Of a DNA stretch of 64,000 bases, positions 44,464 to 52,221 are shown one piece after another. Both the position numbers and the translations under genes were made by a program. Position 1 is the first letter of the stretch; each line of letters begins with the position of its first letter. A model generated the notes under the pieces. That model ran no database searches and was not told where the DNA came from. It saw only the letters and a program-made list of their open reading frames with translations. Source of the DNA: SAR324 cluster bacterium (GTDB lineage: Bacteria; SAR324; XYD2-FULL-50-16); the NCBI GenBank assembly GCA_028282885.1, contig JANQGX010000086.1, forward strand, positions 1 through 64,000. The letters run 5' to 3'.

Positions 44464-45642
44464 TCAAATAAAGGCTTGAATGCCAGTCAATCTGCGTCCG
44501 ATCAATAGTTTCAAAATCTGGGTCGTTCCTTCCCCGATACCTCCCATGATGGAATCACGATAAAACCGTTCCAGTTTATACCCCTCATCGGTTGTTAAGC
44601 CTCGGGCACCAAAAACCTGAATCGCTTTATGCGAAACGCGAACTGCAGCCTCACCACAAAAAACTTTTGACATGGCTTGTTCAATATCGCTACGAATACC
44701 TTTATCCAACAGGCATGAAGCGCGATATACCAATAACCGCAAGATATCTGTATCCATGGCCATATCTGAAATCAACTCCTGAACCAATTGAAACCCCGCT
44801 ATCGGTTTACCAAAAGCCACTCTTTTTTTGGCATAGGCGATGGACTCTTCCAGGCACGCCTGCATGCCACCAACTCCCATGGCTGCGATATTAATCCGAA
44901 ACCAGGTACGGGCCAACAATTGATGTTTATATCCCTCATCGGCGTTGTGCAGGAGATTTTCCTTGGGAACTTTCAGGTTTTCGAACTCGACATACCCTGT
45001 GTTTCCGGAACGACAACCGACGAAAGGGATATCCCTGACCTTCCAGGGAGATTCTTTTCTATCCACGATCAAACTGATCACTCCTTTCCTCGGATCGGCA
45101 GCGTATGCTTCAGGGTCTGTAACGGCGGTGAGTATTCCCACATCCGCCTGAACAGCATTGGTGACCCACATTTTGGTGCCATTAACAATGTAATGATCAC
45201 CGTTCAAAATAGCAGTGGTCTTGAACTGGGTTTGATCGGAGCCTCCGCTCGGTTCACTGACCATATCAGAACCTATAATCTCACCTCTCGTTCCGGGCTC
45301 TGCCCATTTCTTTTTATGTTCTTTGGTTCCAAATCGAGCAATCATTTCAATTACACCCGCATGTGTGTCCAGGGTTACGACCAGGGCACCCCAGGCTCGG
45401 CCCAACTCCTCAGCCATGACTGCACGTTCCAGGTAAGTTGTATCCAGTCCACCGACATCCTTGGGATTAAAAGCTCTGATATAACCAAGAGGTACCAGCT
45501 TCTTGAACAGTTCGATGTTTTCAGAATAGGATAACGGACCTTTGCGATCCTTTTCTTCGGCAATTGGAACAATTTCAGCGTCCATAAATTCGCGTAAGGC
45601 TAACTGTTTCTGTTGTAATTCATCGGGAAGAACAAACGGCAT
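44464..45642 (-). CDS. acyl-CoA dehydrogenase
   Basis: 392 residues from the ATG at 45642, which has GGAG seven bases upstream. Typical three-domain flavoprotein: M-V-S-E-P-S-G-G-S-D at the FAD/substrate site, G-T-K-M-W-V-T-N-A, R-V-A-F-G-K-P-I-A-G-F-Q-L-V-Q and Q-V-F-G-A-R-G-L-T. The G-I-G-E-G-T-T-Q-I segment carries the catalytic glutamate at the position used by short/medium-chain enzymes. It oxidises an acyl-CoA to the 2-enoyl-CoA and passes electrons to ETF, which is not encoded nearby. It is flanked by the ligase-SCP2 fusion and DUF362 genes on the same strand. Confidence 0.93.
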   Translation of the reverse strand: MPFVLPDELQQKQLALREFMDAEIVPIAEEKDRKGPLSYSENIELFKKLVPLGYIRAFNPKDVGGLDTTYLERAVMAEELGRAWGALVVTLDTHAGVIEMIARFGTKEHKKKWAEPGTRGEIIGSDMVSEPSGGSDQTQFKTTAILNGDHYIVNGTKMWVTNAVQADVGILTAVTDPEAYAADPRKGVISLIVDRKESPWKVRDIPFVGCRSGNTGYVEFENLKVPKENLLHNADEGYKHQLLARTWFRINIAAMGVGGMQACLEESIAYAKKRVAFGKPIAGFQLVQELISDMAMDTDILRLLVYRASCLLDKGIRSDIEQAMSKVFCGEAAVRVSHKAIQVFGARGLTTDEGYKLERFYRDSIMGGIGEGTTQILKLLIGRRLTGIQAFI

Positions 45643-45741
45643 ATTTATCTCCATGTTTTCGCTTGAACGTACCCACTCAGAATCCTCTTGATGGAGGATA
45701 TACCGAATATGTACGATTGGATTTTTGTTTACGGATTTTAG

Positions 45742-47622
45742 CTAATAACTTACCGGCCTCAGCATATCCCGTAGCTGCGCCATAAAATTCACATCCCCTT
45801 CGATTTTCAGTTTCCCGGTCATCACGGCTGTGATCCCGTCAATCTTTCCCGTGGCGATATCGAAATAGTCTGCATCCTTGGCGACAACGTAAACAGTTGG
45901 GTTTTTCAAAATCCCTTCAGTCAGGGTCATGATTTGGTCCTTGATCGTAAGAGTCCATTTGCCGCCACCTTTGCCTGTAATATTATAACTGACAGTGGCA
46001 TCGACCTCTTTTGCGTTATCCGGAAGAAACCGGCCGGGCATCTCTTCGAAAAAGTGTTTGACCGGCACCGGAATCGCGGTTTCTTCCTCTTGTAGTTCGA
46101 CAAAGAGGTCTTTTTTAATAACCTTGCCCAGGGCATTGGTTGGCAGGGACTCACGGAATAAAAAAACTTCCGGTATCTTGTATTCAGCCATTCTCTCCTG
46201 ACAGAACAATCGTATTTCATCTTCTGTTAAGCTTTCTCCACGTTGTAATACCATACAGGCTTTTGGTACCTGACCATATTTCTCATGGGGTTCTGCAATA
46301 ACAGCAACGCCTGAAACCTTCGGATGAGTCGCAATGGTGTTTTCTATCTCCTTGGGATATACATTGACACCTCCCCTGATAATCATATCTTTTTGTCGAT
46401 CCACAATATAAAAGAATCCATCATCATCCCTGTAACCCAGGTCACCCGTATATAACCAACCATCCTTAATCGTACTTGCGGTTGCTTCCGGATTGTTATA
46501 GTAACCTTTCATCACCGTATCTCCTTTGGTTACAATTTCACCTATCTCTCCGGTTGGGGCCTCCCGTCCATCTTTATTGAAGATGCTTGCTTCTATCCCT
46601 TCAAATGCAAAACCGATAGAACCTGTCTTTCTCTTATCCAAGCGATTGGTTGTAACTATCCCTGAGTTTTCTGTCTGTCCATATGCTTCAAGAATGGGGA
46701 TATTAAATCGTTTTTCGCATGCTCTGAGTTGCTCTGGTGGGATCGGAGAAGCTCCGGACATACCAAAGCGCAGGGAACTGGTATCGACGGTATCGGCTTC
46801 CGGTGTATTGAGCAAAATATTCCAGATGGTTGGGACAATTAGAAAGGCATTAACCTTATAACGCTCAACACTCTCCCAATACTCTGTTGCAGAAAAATTA
46901 CGCCTCAATACAATTGTCGCTCCTCTGTACATACAAGGAATAGCGGTAGCATACAGACCACCTGTGGTGAAAAGTGGAAGAACCAGAAGTATCCGCAAAC
47001 CATGCGCAATCGGAATACTGTTGGTAGCAGCATGGGCGGCGGATAAAATGTTTTTATGAGTAAGTGCAACAGCCTTCGGGGTCCCCGTGGTACCTGACGT
47101 GTACATCAGGCCTGCTATATCATCTGACTCCAGAACTAAACCGGCTGGAAGGTTTTTTGACGTTTCATCAAGTATTGCAGGCAAATTGTCGTATTGAAAA
47201 TCCAGTTCCATCTCTGTCAGTGAGTTTACAACAATCTTCTTGACAGACGGAATCGTGCGGCTGATGGCGGAAACTATTCCCGCATATTCAGGATCGATAA
47301 CGATAACCTTCGGTTTTGAGTCATTAACCAGAAAATCGACCTCTGGAGCCTGTAACCAGCAACTGACAGGTCCTGCAATAGCACCGACTTTTTGAATCCC
47401 GATCAGGCAGTAGAAGAAATCTGGATTGTTTCCCAGCATAAAGGAAACGACATCCCCTTTTGTGACCCCGTTTTCCAGCAGGTAATTTGCAAACGCGTTG
47501 CTACGCTCATCTAAATCCTTATAAGTAACGATTTCATCATAAAACATCAAAAATGGCGTTTCCGGAAATTCTTGTGCGTTTGTAACAGCAAGTTCAACCA
47601 TTGATTTAACATGTGTTTCCAT
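45742..47622 (-). CDS. acyl-CoA/acyl-acid ligase (AMP-binding) fused to a C-terminal SCP2 domain
   Basis: 626 residues, about 110 longer than common AMP-forming ligases. The adenylation domain (1 to about 510) has the P-loop Y-T-S-G-T-T-G-T-P-K, Y-G-Q-T-E-N-S, Y-T-G-D-L-G-Y-R-D-D, D-R-Q-K-D-M-I-I-R-G-G-V-N-V-Y-P and the catalytic lysine in N-A-L-G-K-V. The tail (about 515-626) fits SCP2: Y-N-I-T-G-K-G-G-G-K-W-T-L-T-I-K-D and A-V-M-T-G-K-L-K-I-E-G-D-V-N-F-M-A-Q-L. The tethered lipid carrier suggests a bulky hydrophobic acid substrate. The gene heads a leftward acyl-CoA operon. Confidence 0.9.
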   Translation of the reverse strand: METHVKSMVELAVTNAQEFPETPFLMFYDEIVTYKDLDERSNAFANYLLENGVTKGDVVSFMLGNNPDFFYCLIGIQKVGAIAGPVSCWLQAPEVDFLVNDSKPKVIVIDPEYAGIVSAISRTIPSVKKIVVNSLTEMELDFQYDNLPAILDETSKNLPAGLVLESDDIAGLMYTSGTTGTPKAVALTHKNILSAAHAATNSIPIAHGLRILLVLPLFTTGGLYATAIPCMYRGATIVLRRNFSATEYWESVERYKVNAFLIVPTIWNILLNTPEADTVDTSSLRFGMSGASPIPPEQLRACEKRFNIPILEAYGQTENSGIVTTNRLDKRKTGSIGFAFEGIEASIFNKDGREAPTGEIGEIVTKGDTVMKGYYNNPEATASTIKDGWLYTGDLGYRDDDGFFYIVDRQKDMIIRGGVNVYPKEIENTIATHPKVSGVAVIAEPHEKYGQVPKACMVLQRGESLTEDEIRLFCQERMAEYKIPEVFLFRESLPTNALGKVIKKDLFVELQEEETAIPVPVKHFFEEMPGRFLPDNAKEVDATVSYNITGKGGGKWTLTIKDQIMTLTEGILKNPTVYVVAKDADYFDIATGKIDGITAVMTGKLKIEGDVNFMAQLRDMLRPVSY

Positions 47623-47941
47623 ACCTTCCTGTTTGTTTTATGTTGATGTGTTTCTCCATGGATATGGTTTATCCGGAAAGAGTTTCAGGGACAACAATCC
47701 ATAGAATCGGCAGACCACCCTTTTACCGGTACTGCTTTCAAAGTAGTTACAAAAAAACAGATGCCGCTCCTGTGTTTTTTCACAGGCATCGGACAACGAG
47801 AAGCAAAAAATGAATAACTCAAAACGACAGGCTTCAGCTACTGAGAAACCAAAGCTGAATCATTCAAAATAAATTCTATTTGGAGGTGATTATTTGTCCA
47901 GCCCAGAAAAACACTAGGAAAACACTGGGGAAAAACAAGGG
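47623..47941. other. intergenic, contains a small hairpin
   Basis: About 320 bases between two leftward genes. CCTGTG and CACAGG around a T-tract near 47768-47785 form a short hairpin. No gene was found. It presumably carries the ligase-operon promoter. Confidence 0.4.
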
Positions 47942-48937
47942 CTATTTAAGCGACATGAGGAAGGTTCGCAAGCTGACCTTTTTGTTCTTGATATTGAGTT
48001 TCAGCCTGATATTGTTGCGATGAAACTCTATGGTCTTGTGCGACAGATTCAAAAACTGGGCAATTTCCTTTGTCGTTTTGCCGGCTTTGATCATGTTTAC
48101 AACCTGGATTTCAGCGGGAGTCAGCCCCAGGTAGCTGCTAGATATTACACGGACAAACGGGGCTGTTATATCATTCAGGTTGAGTCGCAAAATTTGCAGG
48201 CAGTTTTGTTGGTATTCGGTCAATGAACTGTGCTCCAGGTTTTCAATAATGGGAAACACCAGCTTTTTTATTGAGAAGAGGATCTTTTCCTCCATTTCTG
48301 TTTTATCTTCCTCCCGTTTGTTCAACAAAACCTTAAGGGCCGTATTTGTTCTTTCCAGGCTTTGTTTTTTACTCTCAAGTTGCTCATTGGACTGTCTTAA
48401 AGCCTGTGTTCTTTCAACTACCAACTGTTCGAGATTCTTGCGAATACCTTGCAACTCCGCTTCAACTATTTTACGCTCGGTAATGTCCCGTGCAATGTTC
48501 AAGATCAGGTCCCTGCCATCCAGATCAATGGCAAATGCTTTGATTTCGACATCAATCTGGCTGTTATCATGTCGTGTCAGCCTGTATTCAGCCGGGCCTG
48601 CCGACCACCCTTTTTTAACTTTAGTCAGTTCTTTTTCAATAACAGGTTTGAGTTGTTCATCGACTATATCCAGATCCAAATACCTTTTTCCGATTAAATC
48701 CTCGATCTGATGTCCCAGCATTTTTTCGGCAGCTTCGTTCCCGTCGATTATAACACTGTTCAGATCATTTATGTAGTATGCATCTGGTGCCAGTTGGAAT
48801 AGTATCTTCAATTTTTCTTCGGAGCTTTTTAGCTTTTTTTCCGTTTTGCGAAAATCAGACAGTTTTTTTTTCAACTGCCTAATTTCATCTTTTAAAACCT
48901 GATTTTCCTTATAAATGTCCTTGCTCGCGTCCTTCAT
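47942..48937 (-). CDS. PAS-domain LuxR-type transcriptional regulator
   Basis: 331 residues from the ATG at 48937; a start 30 bases upstream is also possible. An N-terminal coiled coil (about 8-45) is followed by a PAS domain (about 50-165: L-F-Q-L-A-P-D-A-Y-Y-I-N-D, I-A-R-D-I-T-E-R-K) and a second coiled coil. The C-terminal LuxR helix-turn-helix is L-T-P-A-E-I-Q-V-V-N-M-I-K-A-G-K-T-T-K-E. The layout resembles histidine-kinase-derived regulators that lack the kinase domain. It lies upstream of the acyl-CoA operon on the same strand and is its probable regulator. Confidence 0.88.
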   Translation of the reverse strand: MKDASKDIYKENQVLKDEIRQLKKKLSDFRKTEKKLKSSEEKLKILFQLAPDAYYINDLNSVIIDGNEAAEKMLGHQIEDLIGKRYLDLDIVDEQLKPVIEKELTKVKKGWSAGPAEYRLTRHDNSQIDVEIKAFAIDLDGRDLILNIARDITERKIVEAELQGIRKNLEQLVVERTQALRQSNEQLESKKQSLERTNTALKVLLNKREEDKTEMEEKILFSIKKLVFPIIENLEHSSLTEYQQNCLQILRLNLNDITAPFVRVISSSYLGLTPAEIQVVNMIKAGKTTKEIAQFLNLSHKTIEFHRNNIRLKLNIKNKKVSLRTFLMSLK

Positions 48938-49039
48938 AGTTTCACCTTCAGATATTGGAATTTTCACAGTTCAATATAAGCTAGCAAACATCCTGAAAAA
49001 AGGATCCATCTGATGATGCAACCTAGATGATTGCCCGGC

Positions 49040-49123
49040 TTAAGCTCTTCTTTTTTTTCTCATTTCAAGAGCTTCTTCAAGCTTTTTATCCCGTTTCGCA
49101 AAGATAGTCCGTTTCATTGCCAT
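49040..49123 (-). CDS. possible 27-residue basic small protein
   Basis: A short leftward frame, M-A-M-K-R-T-I-F-A-K-R-D-K-K-L-E-E-A, ending in R-K-K-R-R-A. It is strongly charged and helical in character. No Shine-Dalgarno is seen and the region is AT-rich, so chance is quite possible. A second Met two residues in could be the start. Confidence 0.2.
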   Translation of the reverse strand: MAMKRTIFAKRDKKLEEALEMRKKRRA

Positions 49124-49201
49124 CGGTTTATTTTTTAATCAGCCTATACAATAGATTAGCGCTTTTATAAGCAAAAATATGAATTACATTTCACTTTTTT
49201 C

Positions 49202-49258
49202 TTGAACATGAACTAGAGTTCATATATATTTAGTACATGAACTTTAGTTCATGTTCAA
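49202..49258 (+). promoter_or_regulatory. promoter with two nested palindromic operators
   Basis: TTGAAC (49202-49207) and TATATT (49225-49230) are 17 bases apart. The first palindrome, ATGAACT-AG-AGTTCAT (49208-49223), sits in the spacer. The second, ATGAACT-TT-AGTTCAT (49237-49252), lies 29 bases further. In addition the outer arms TTGAACATGAACT and AGTTCATGTTCAA form a perfect 13-bp inverted repeat. This is a typical repressor-controlled promoter for the two genes downstream. Confidence 0.7.
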
Positions 49259-49321
49259 ACATGAGCCAATACAAAACACTGTTTTCCAAAAAAAATCCCA
49301 ATTAAAAACCAAAACAAACAA

Positions 49322-49789
49322 ATGAAAGCAAAAATCCAAACAAGATTCGACTGTGACCTTCAAACATTTAGCAGGAATGCGGTGAAATCAGCAGTTCATT
49401 CCTATATCTGCAAACCGATTTTCAGATTCGTACCACGCGAAAGCGTTCCGCTGCCAGCGATTTTCACAAAAGGCGAGTATGCCGTAAAACTGACTCTCTT
49501 TGGATTTATTCCCATGGGCAATCACTATATTAAACCTGAAAAGATCATCGTGACCGATAATGAGTTTAAAGTCCGTGATAACGGACGAGGCAGCATTGCA
49601 AAAACTTGGGATCATTGGCTTTATGCCAATAAAACAGACGACGAAAACGGGATCTCTTATGCGGATGAAATAACCATTAAAGCGGGATTGTTTACACCTG
49701 TTGCGTTTGCGATAGCAGTTGTGTTTTATTCCTGGCGCCAGCTCAGGTGGAAAAAACTAATTAAATCCGGCTTTAAGCAGATAAACTGA
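49322..49789 (+). CDS. SRPBCC-like protein with C-terminal membrane segment
   Basis: 155 residues. The C-terminal half (K-T-W-D-H-W-L-Y-A-N, G-I-S-Y-A-D-E-I-T-I-K-A-G, then V-F-Y-S-W-R-Q-L-R-W-K-K-L) resembles SRPBCC/polyketide-cyclase-like proteins that end in a hydrophobic, W-R-x2-R-W-rich helix. It is shorter than a full hydrophobic-cavity domain, so assignment is tentative. It is controlled by the palindromic promoter just upstream and followed after 93 bases by a CPBP membrane protease gene. No clear RBS is seen. Confidence 0.5.
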   Translation: MKAKIQTRFDCDLQTFSRNAVKSAVHSYICKPIFRFVPRESVPLPAIFTKGEYAVKLTLFGFIPMGNHYIKPEKIIVTDNEFKVRDNGRGSIAKTWDHWLYANKTDDENGISYADEITIKAGLFTPVAFAIAVVFYSWRQLRWKKLIKSGFKQIN

Positions 49790-49882
49790 TCGGATAAACA
49801 TGCTGTTCCATACAAGTGCTGTTTATATCAACCACAAAAAACAGTTGGCAAACCATTAATTCTTAGCAAATAAGGGGACTTT

Positions 49883-50638
49883 ATGATTTCACAACTCACA
49901 CAATTAGTTGAATACTGCTTACTGATCTTTCCCGGCATTTTGTTTATTGCGTTATTCCTGGTAGTCATTCCCAGGTCTAACCATCCATTCCGAATAGTTG
50001 CCTATATTTTCCTGTTCCTGGTCATCAGGGATGGCATGACGCCGGTAAAATTCTGGTTTATCGGATCTGAAGGTTTTTTTTGGATGCGATGGTGTGAAGA
50101 TGGGCCGCTTTTGATAGGTTTTGCACTTCTCGGCCCTTTTGTGGTTTTGCTGATCAATAGAATCGACAAGGATCTGAAAGATTTACTGGTCTGGTTCAAA
50201 GGCGACAAATTTAAAGGATTCATAGTGGGTTTGGCAGGGGCACTTGTTTGTGTGCTGCCGTTTTATGTTATCTACCATTTTGTTCCTGCTGAGCAGCGAG
50301 GTGGTGCAGTAGCAGCAGAACTGCTCATCCCGATTCTGTTGATATCAGTGTTGGGTAACTTTACGGAAGAGGTCATTTTCAGGGGTTATCTGCAGGGGTA
50401 TTTTGAAAGAATAGCTGGATTTTCTCCTTTGCGAGCGGCCTTGGCATCGGGAGTTGCATTTCCATTCGGTCACATCCATCTGGCTGTCTTTATTTCTGGT
50501 GCCGGGCTTGGCCTGTTGTCGTATGCACTTTTGGAAGGGATAATTGCAGGTTTGGTTCGTATGAAATATGGAGTGATTCCGGCTACGTTAACACACGGTT
50601 TTGCCATTTTCCTGATGACATCCGGTTTCTTGGGTTAA
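49883..50638 (+). CDS. CPBP-family intramembrane metalloprotease
   Basis: 251 residues with about seven hydrophobic segments. The ABI/CPBP motifs are present in order: F-T-E-E-V-I-F-R-G-Y-L-Q-G-Y (Glu-Glu and Arg), F-P-F-G-H-I-H-L-A and L-T-H-G-F-A-I-F. They supply the Glu and His residues of the putative zinc site. Bacterial members include CAAX-type proteases and bacteriocin self-immunity proteins. It is second in a two-gene operon behind a repressor-type promoter. AAGGGGA precedes the ATG. Confidence 0.87.
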   Translation: MISQLTQLVEYCLLIFPGILFIALFLVVIPRSNHPFRIVAYIFLFLVIRDGMTPVKFWFIGSEGFFWMRWCEDGPLLIGFALLGPFVVLLINRIDKDLKDLLVWFKGDKFKGFIVGLAGALVCVLPFYVIYHFVPAEQRGGAVAAELLIPILLISVLGNFTEEVIFRGYLQGYFERIAGFSPLRAALASGVAFPFGHIHLAVFISGAGLGLLSYALLEGIIAGLVRMKYGVIPATLTHGFAIFLMTSGFLG

Positions 50639-50893
50639 TTGTCAACCCTTGGCAAACCGGGGGATTGATACAGTTGATCCCGGACAACGGGGATATCTAA
50701 GTCCAGACCATTTTCTATACGATTTATCATATCTCACGATTTCCAAAGGTCTAATGTGTTAAGGCACACGACTTTCAAGCTATAAATCAGAAGTTTCAAC
50801 GATCCTTTAGTAAAGCTCACAGAACCATAAACCGGACAATCCATAACCAGGCAACCCTTTACTTCTGCTTGTTCCTTCTCCTCTCAAAAAAAC

Positions 50894-52018
50894 CTAGAAT
50901 CCACGGAACAGCTTCATAATTTTTATGCTGTCAGCTACATCCGATACTTCCGGATTCTCAACTTCTGCCCGACAGGATAATCCACAGATACGTCTCCGTT
51001 CCTCCCCAAAGACAACCTTCCGATTATAACGGCATTTGCATTGTCTCTCCGGAAATTTTGCCTGGAACCACCCAAAAAGTTTCCGATCCGTTTCCAGCAG
51101 TTTCCGGCACATTTCATTGATGTTTTGCGCGTCATTGAAATAGATACATAGCATCAGATATCTTGGCTCTGCATAAAATCCGAAAACATTTTTCCCTTTA
51201 TACATATAGGCCGCCTTCCATTGGAAGCCGGAGGTAATATTCCGCAGTCTCTGAATCTTCACTTTCATCGGAAAGCCCTCCATGGCTTTCTCCAGCCTGT
51301 CTATCATAAGGGCATGTTTTGGTAGCAATGTTTCCTTGATATCTTCAATCTCCGGCATGGCACGGTAGCAGCCTTGAAAATCCACTCTCAGGTAGTTCAT
51401 ATACTTATACGCGCTCTCCGGTGCATGGCACAGTATCCAGAGCCCAATGAACATGTCCGGGTTCCTGGAACTGCTTATTTTAACCATCCCGTTTTCTTCC
51501 GCAAAACGTATGCCCATAATCTTCCATGCCGCATGTCTGTTCTCCGGAAGGCTCTTGCCACGGATCATACCGGAAGCTCTCTTCGCATCCTCATATGAAT
51601 CGCTGGTGATATGTAATACATGGCTCTCCGGGCAAATGGATTCTGCTCGGATTCCGATTTCATAAAGAAATTTGGCATAGTATTGAATGGCCTTCTGGAA
51701 CTCATTCCGTAATTTACTCTCTTTTGTGTCCGTATAATGTTCTTTCTCTGCGCCTTTTCTTGTTTGTGCTGTTTTCAGATATTCGTCATACGGTCCCACC
51801 GGAATCAGGAAGCTTTCCGGATCCTTGTACATGTCCTCATACATCCGGCAGATAAAATCATGGAAATCCTTCTCCCCTTTCCTGATTTCTTCAGAGCAGA
51901 ATCCTTCCACACCTTTCTCCACTTCATGAAATCCGGCCAGCATATGTCTGCAATACCAAATGGATAAATGTGCAGAACTTGGATGCGTTCCGTCATTGAT
52001 GGAGTGTCTAATGTTCAT
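50894..52018 (-). CDS. unrecognised 374-residue protein
   Basis: I cannot place this in a family. It is soluble, rich in Lys, Glu, Met, Tyr and Cys. It starts with a helical, acidic-basic region (F-C-S-E-E-I-R-K-G-E-K-D-F-H-D-F). The C-terminal half has a beta-rich segment (A-A-Y-M-Y-K-G-K-N-V-F-G-F-Y) and a late cysteine group (C-K-C-R-Y-N-R-K and R-R-R-I-C-G-L-S-C) that could bind metal. Amino-acid and codon choice look more like a clostridial gene than its neighbours. It is alone, with no obvious partner. Confidence 0.6.
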   Translation of the reverse strand: MNIRHSINDGTHPSSAHLSIWYCRHMLAGFHEVEKGVEGFCSEEIRKGEKDFHDFICRMYEDMYKDPESFLIPVGPYDEYLKTAQTRKGAEKEHYTDTKESKLRNEFQKAIQYYAKFLYEIGIRAESICPESHVLHITSDSYEDAKRASGMIRGKSLPENRHAAWKIMGIRFAEENGMVKISSSRNPDMFIGLWILCHAPESAYKYMNYLRVDFQGCYRAMPEIEDIKETLLPKHALMIDRLEKAMEGFPMKVKIQRLRNITSGFQWKAAYMYKGKNVFGFYAEPRYLMLCIYFNDAQNINEMCRKLLETDRKLFGWFQAKFPERQCKCRYNRKVVFGEERRRICGLSCRAEVENPEVSDVADSIKIMKLFRGF

Positions 52019-52221
52019 TATCCTCCCGCACTATCTTGTCGAAGCTATTCATTGTTATCGTGGCTATTCTGCTGTCAGGCTTCATTGGCGATTCTTTTGG
52101 TTCTCATTTCTGTATTGAAAAAAAATTGGGACGAAAAAAATCCTTACTCCCGGGTTAAGCATCTGGTCGCGAGACCAGTCATCGCTTACTGTTATAAAGA
52201 TTTGGCCATATTAACCGAACT

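Noticed and set aside
44788..45534. 248-codon rightward open frame
   Set aside because: Antisense shadow of the acyl-CoA dehydrogenase gene with no recognisable content.
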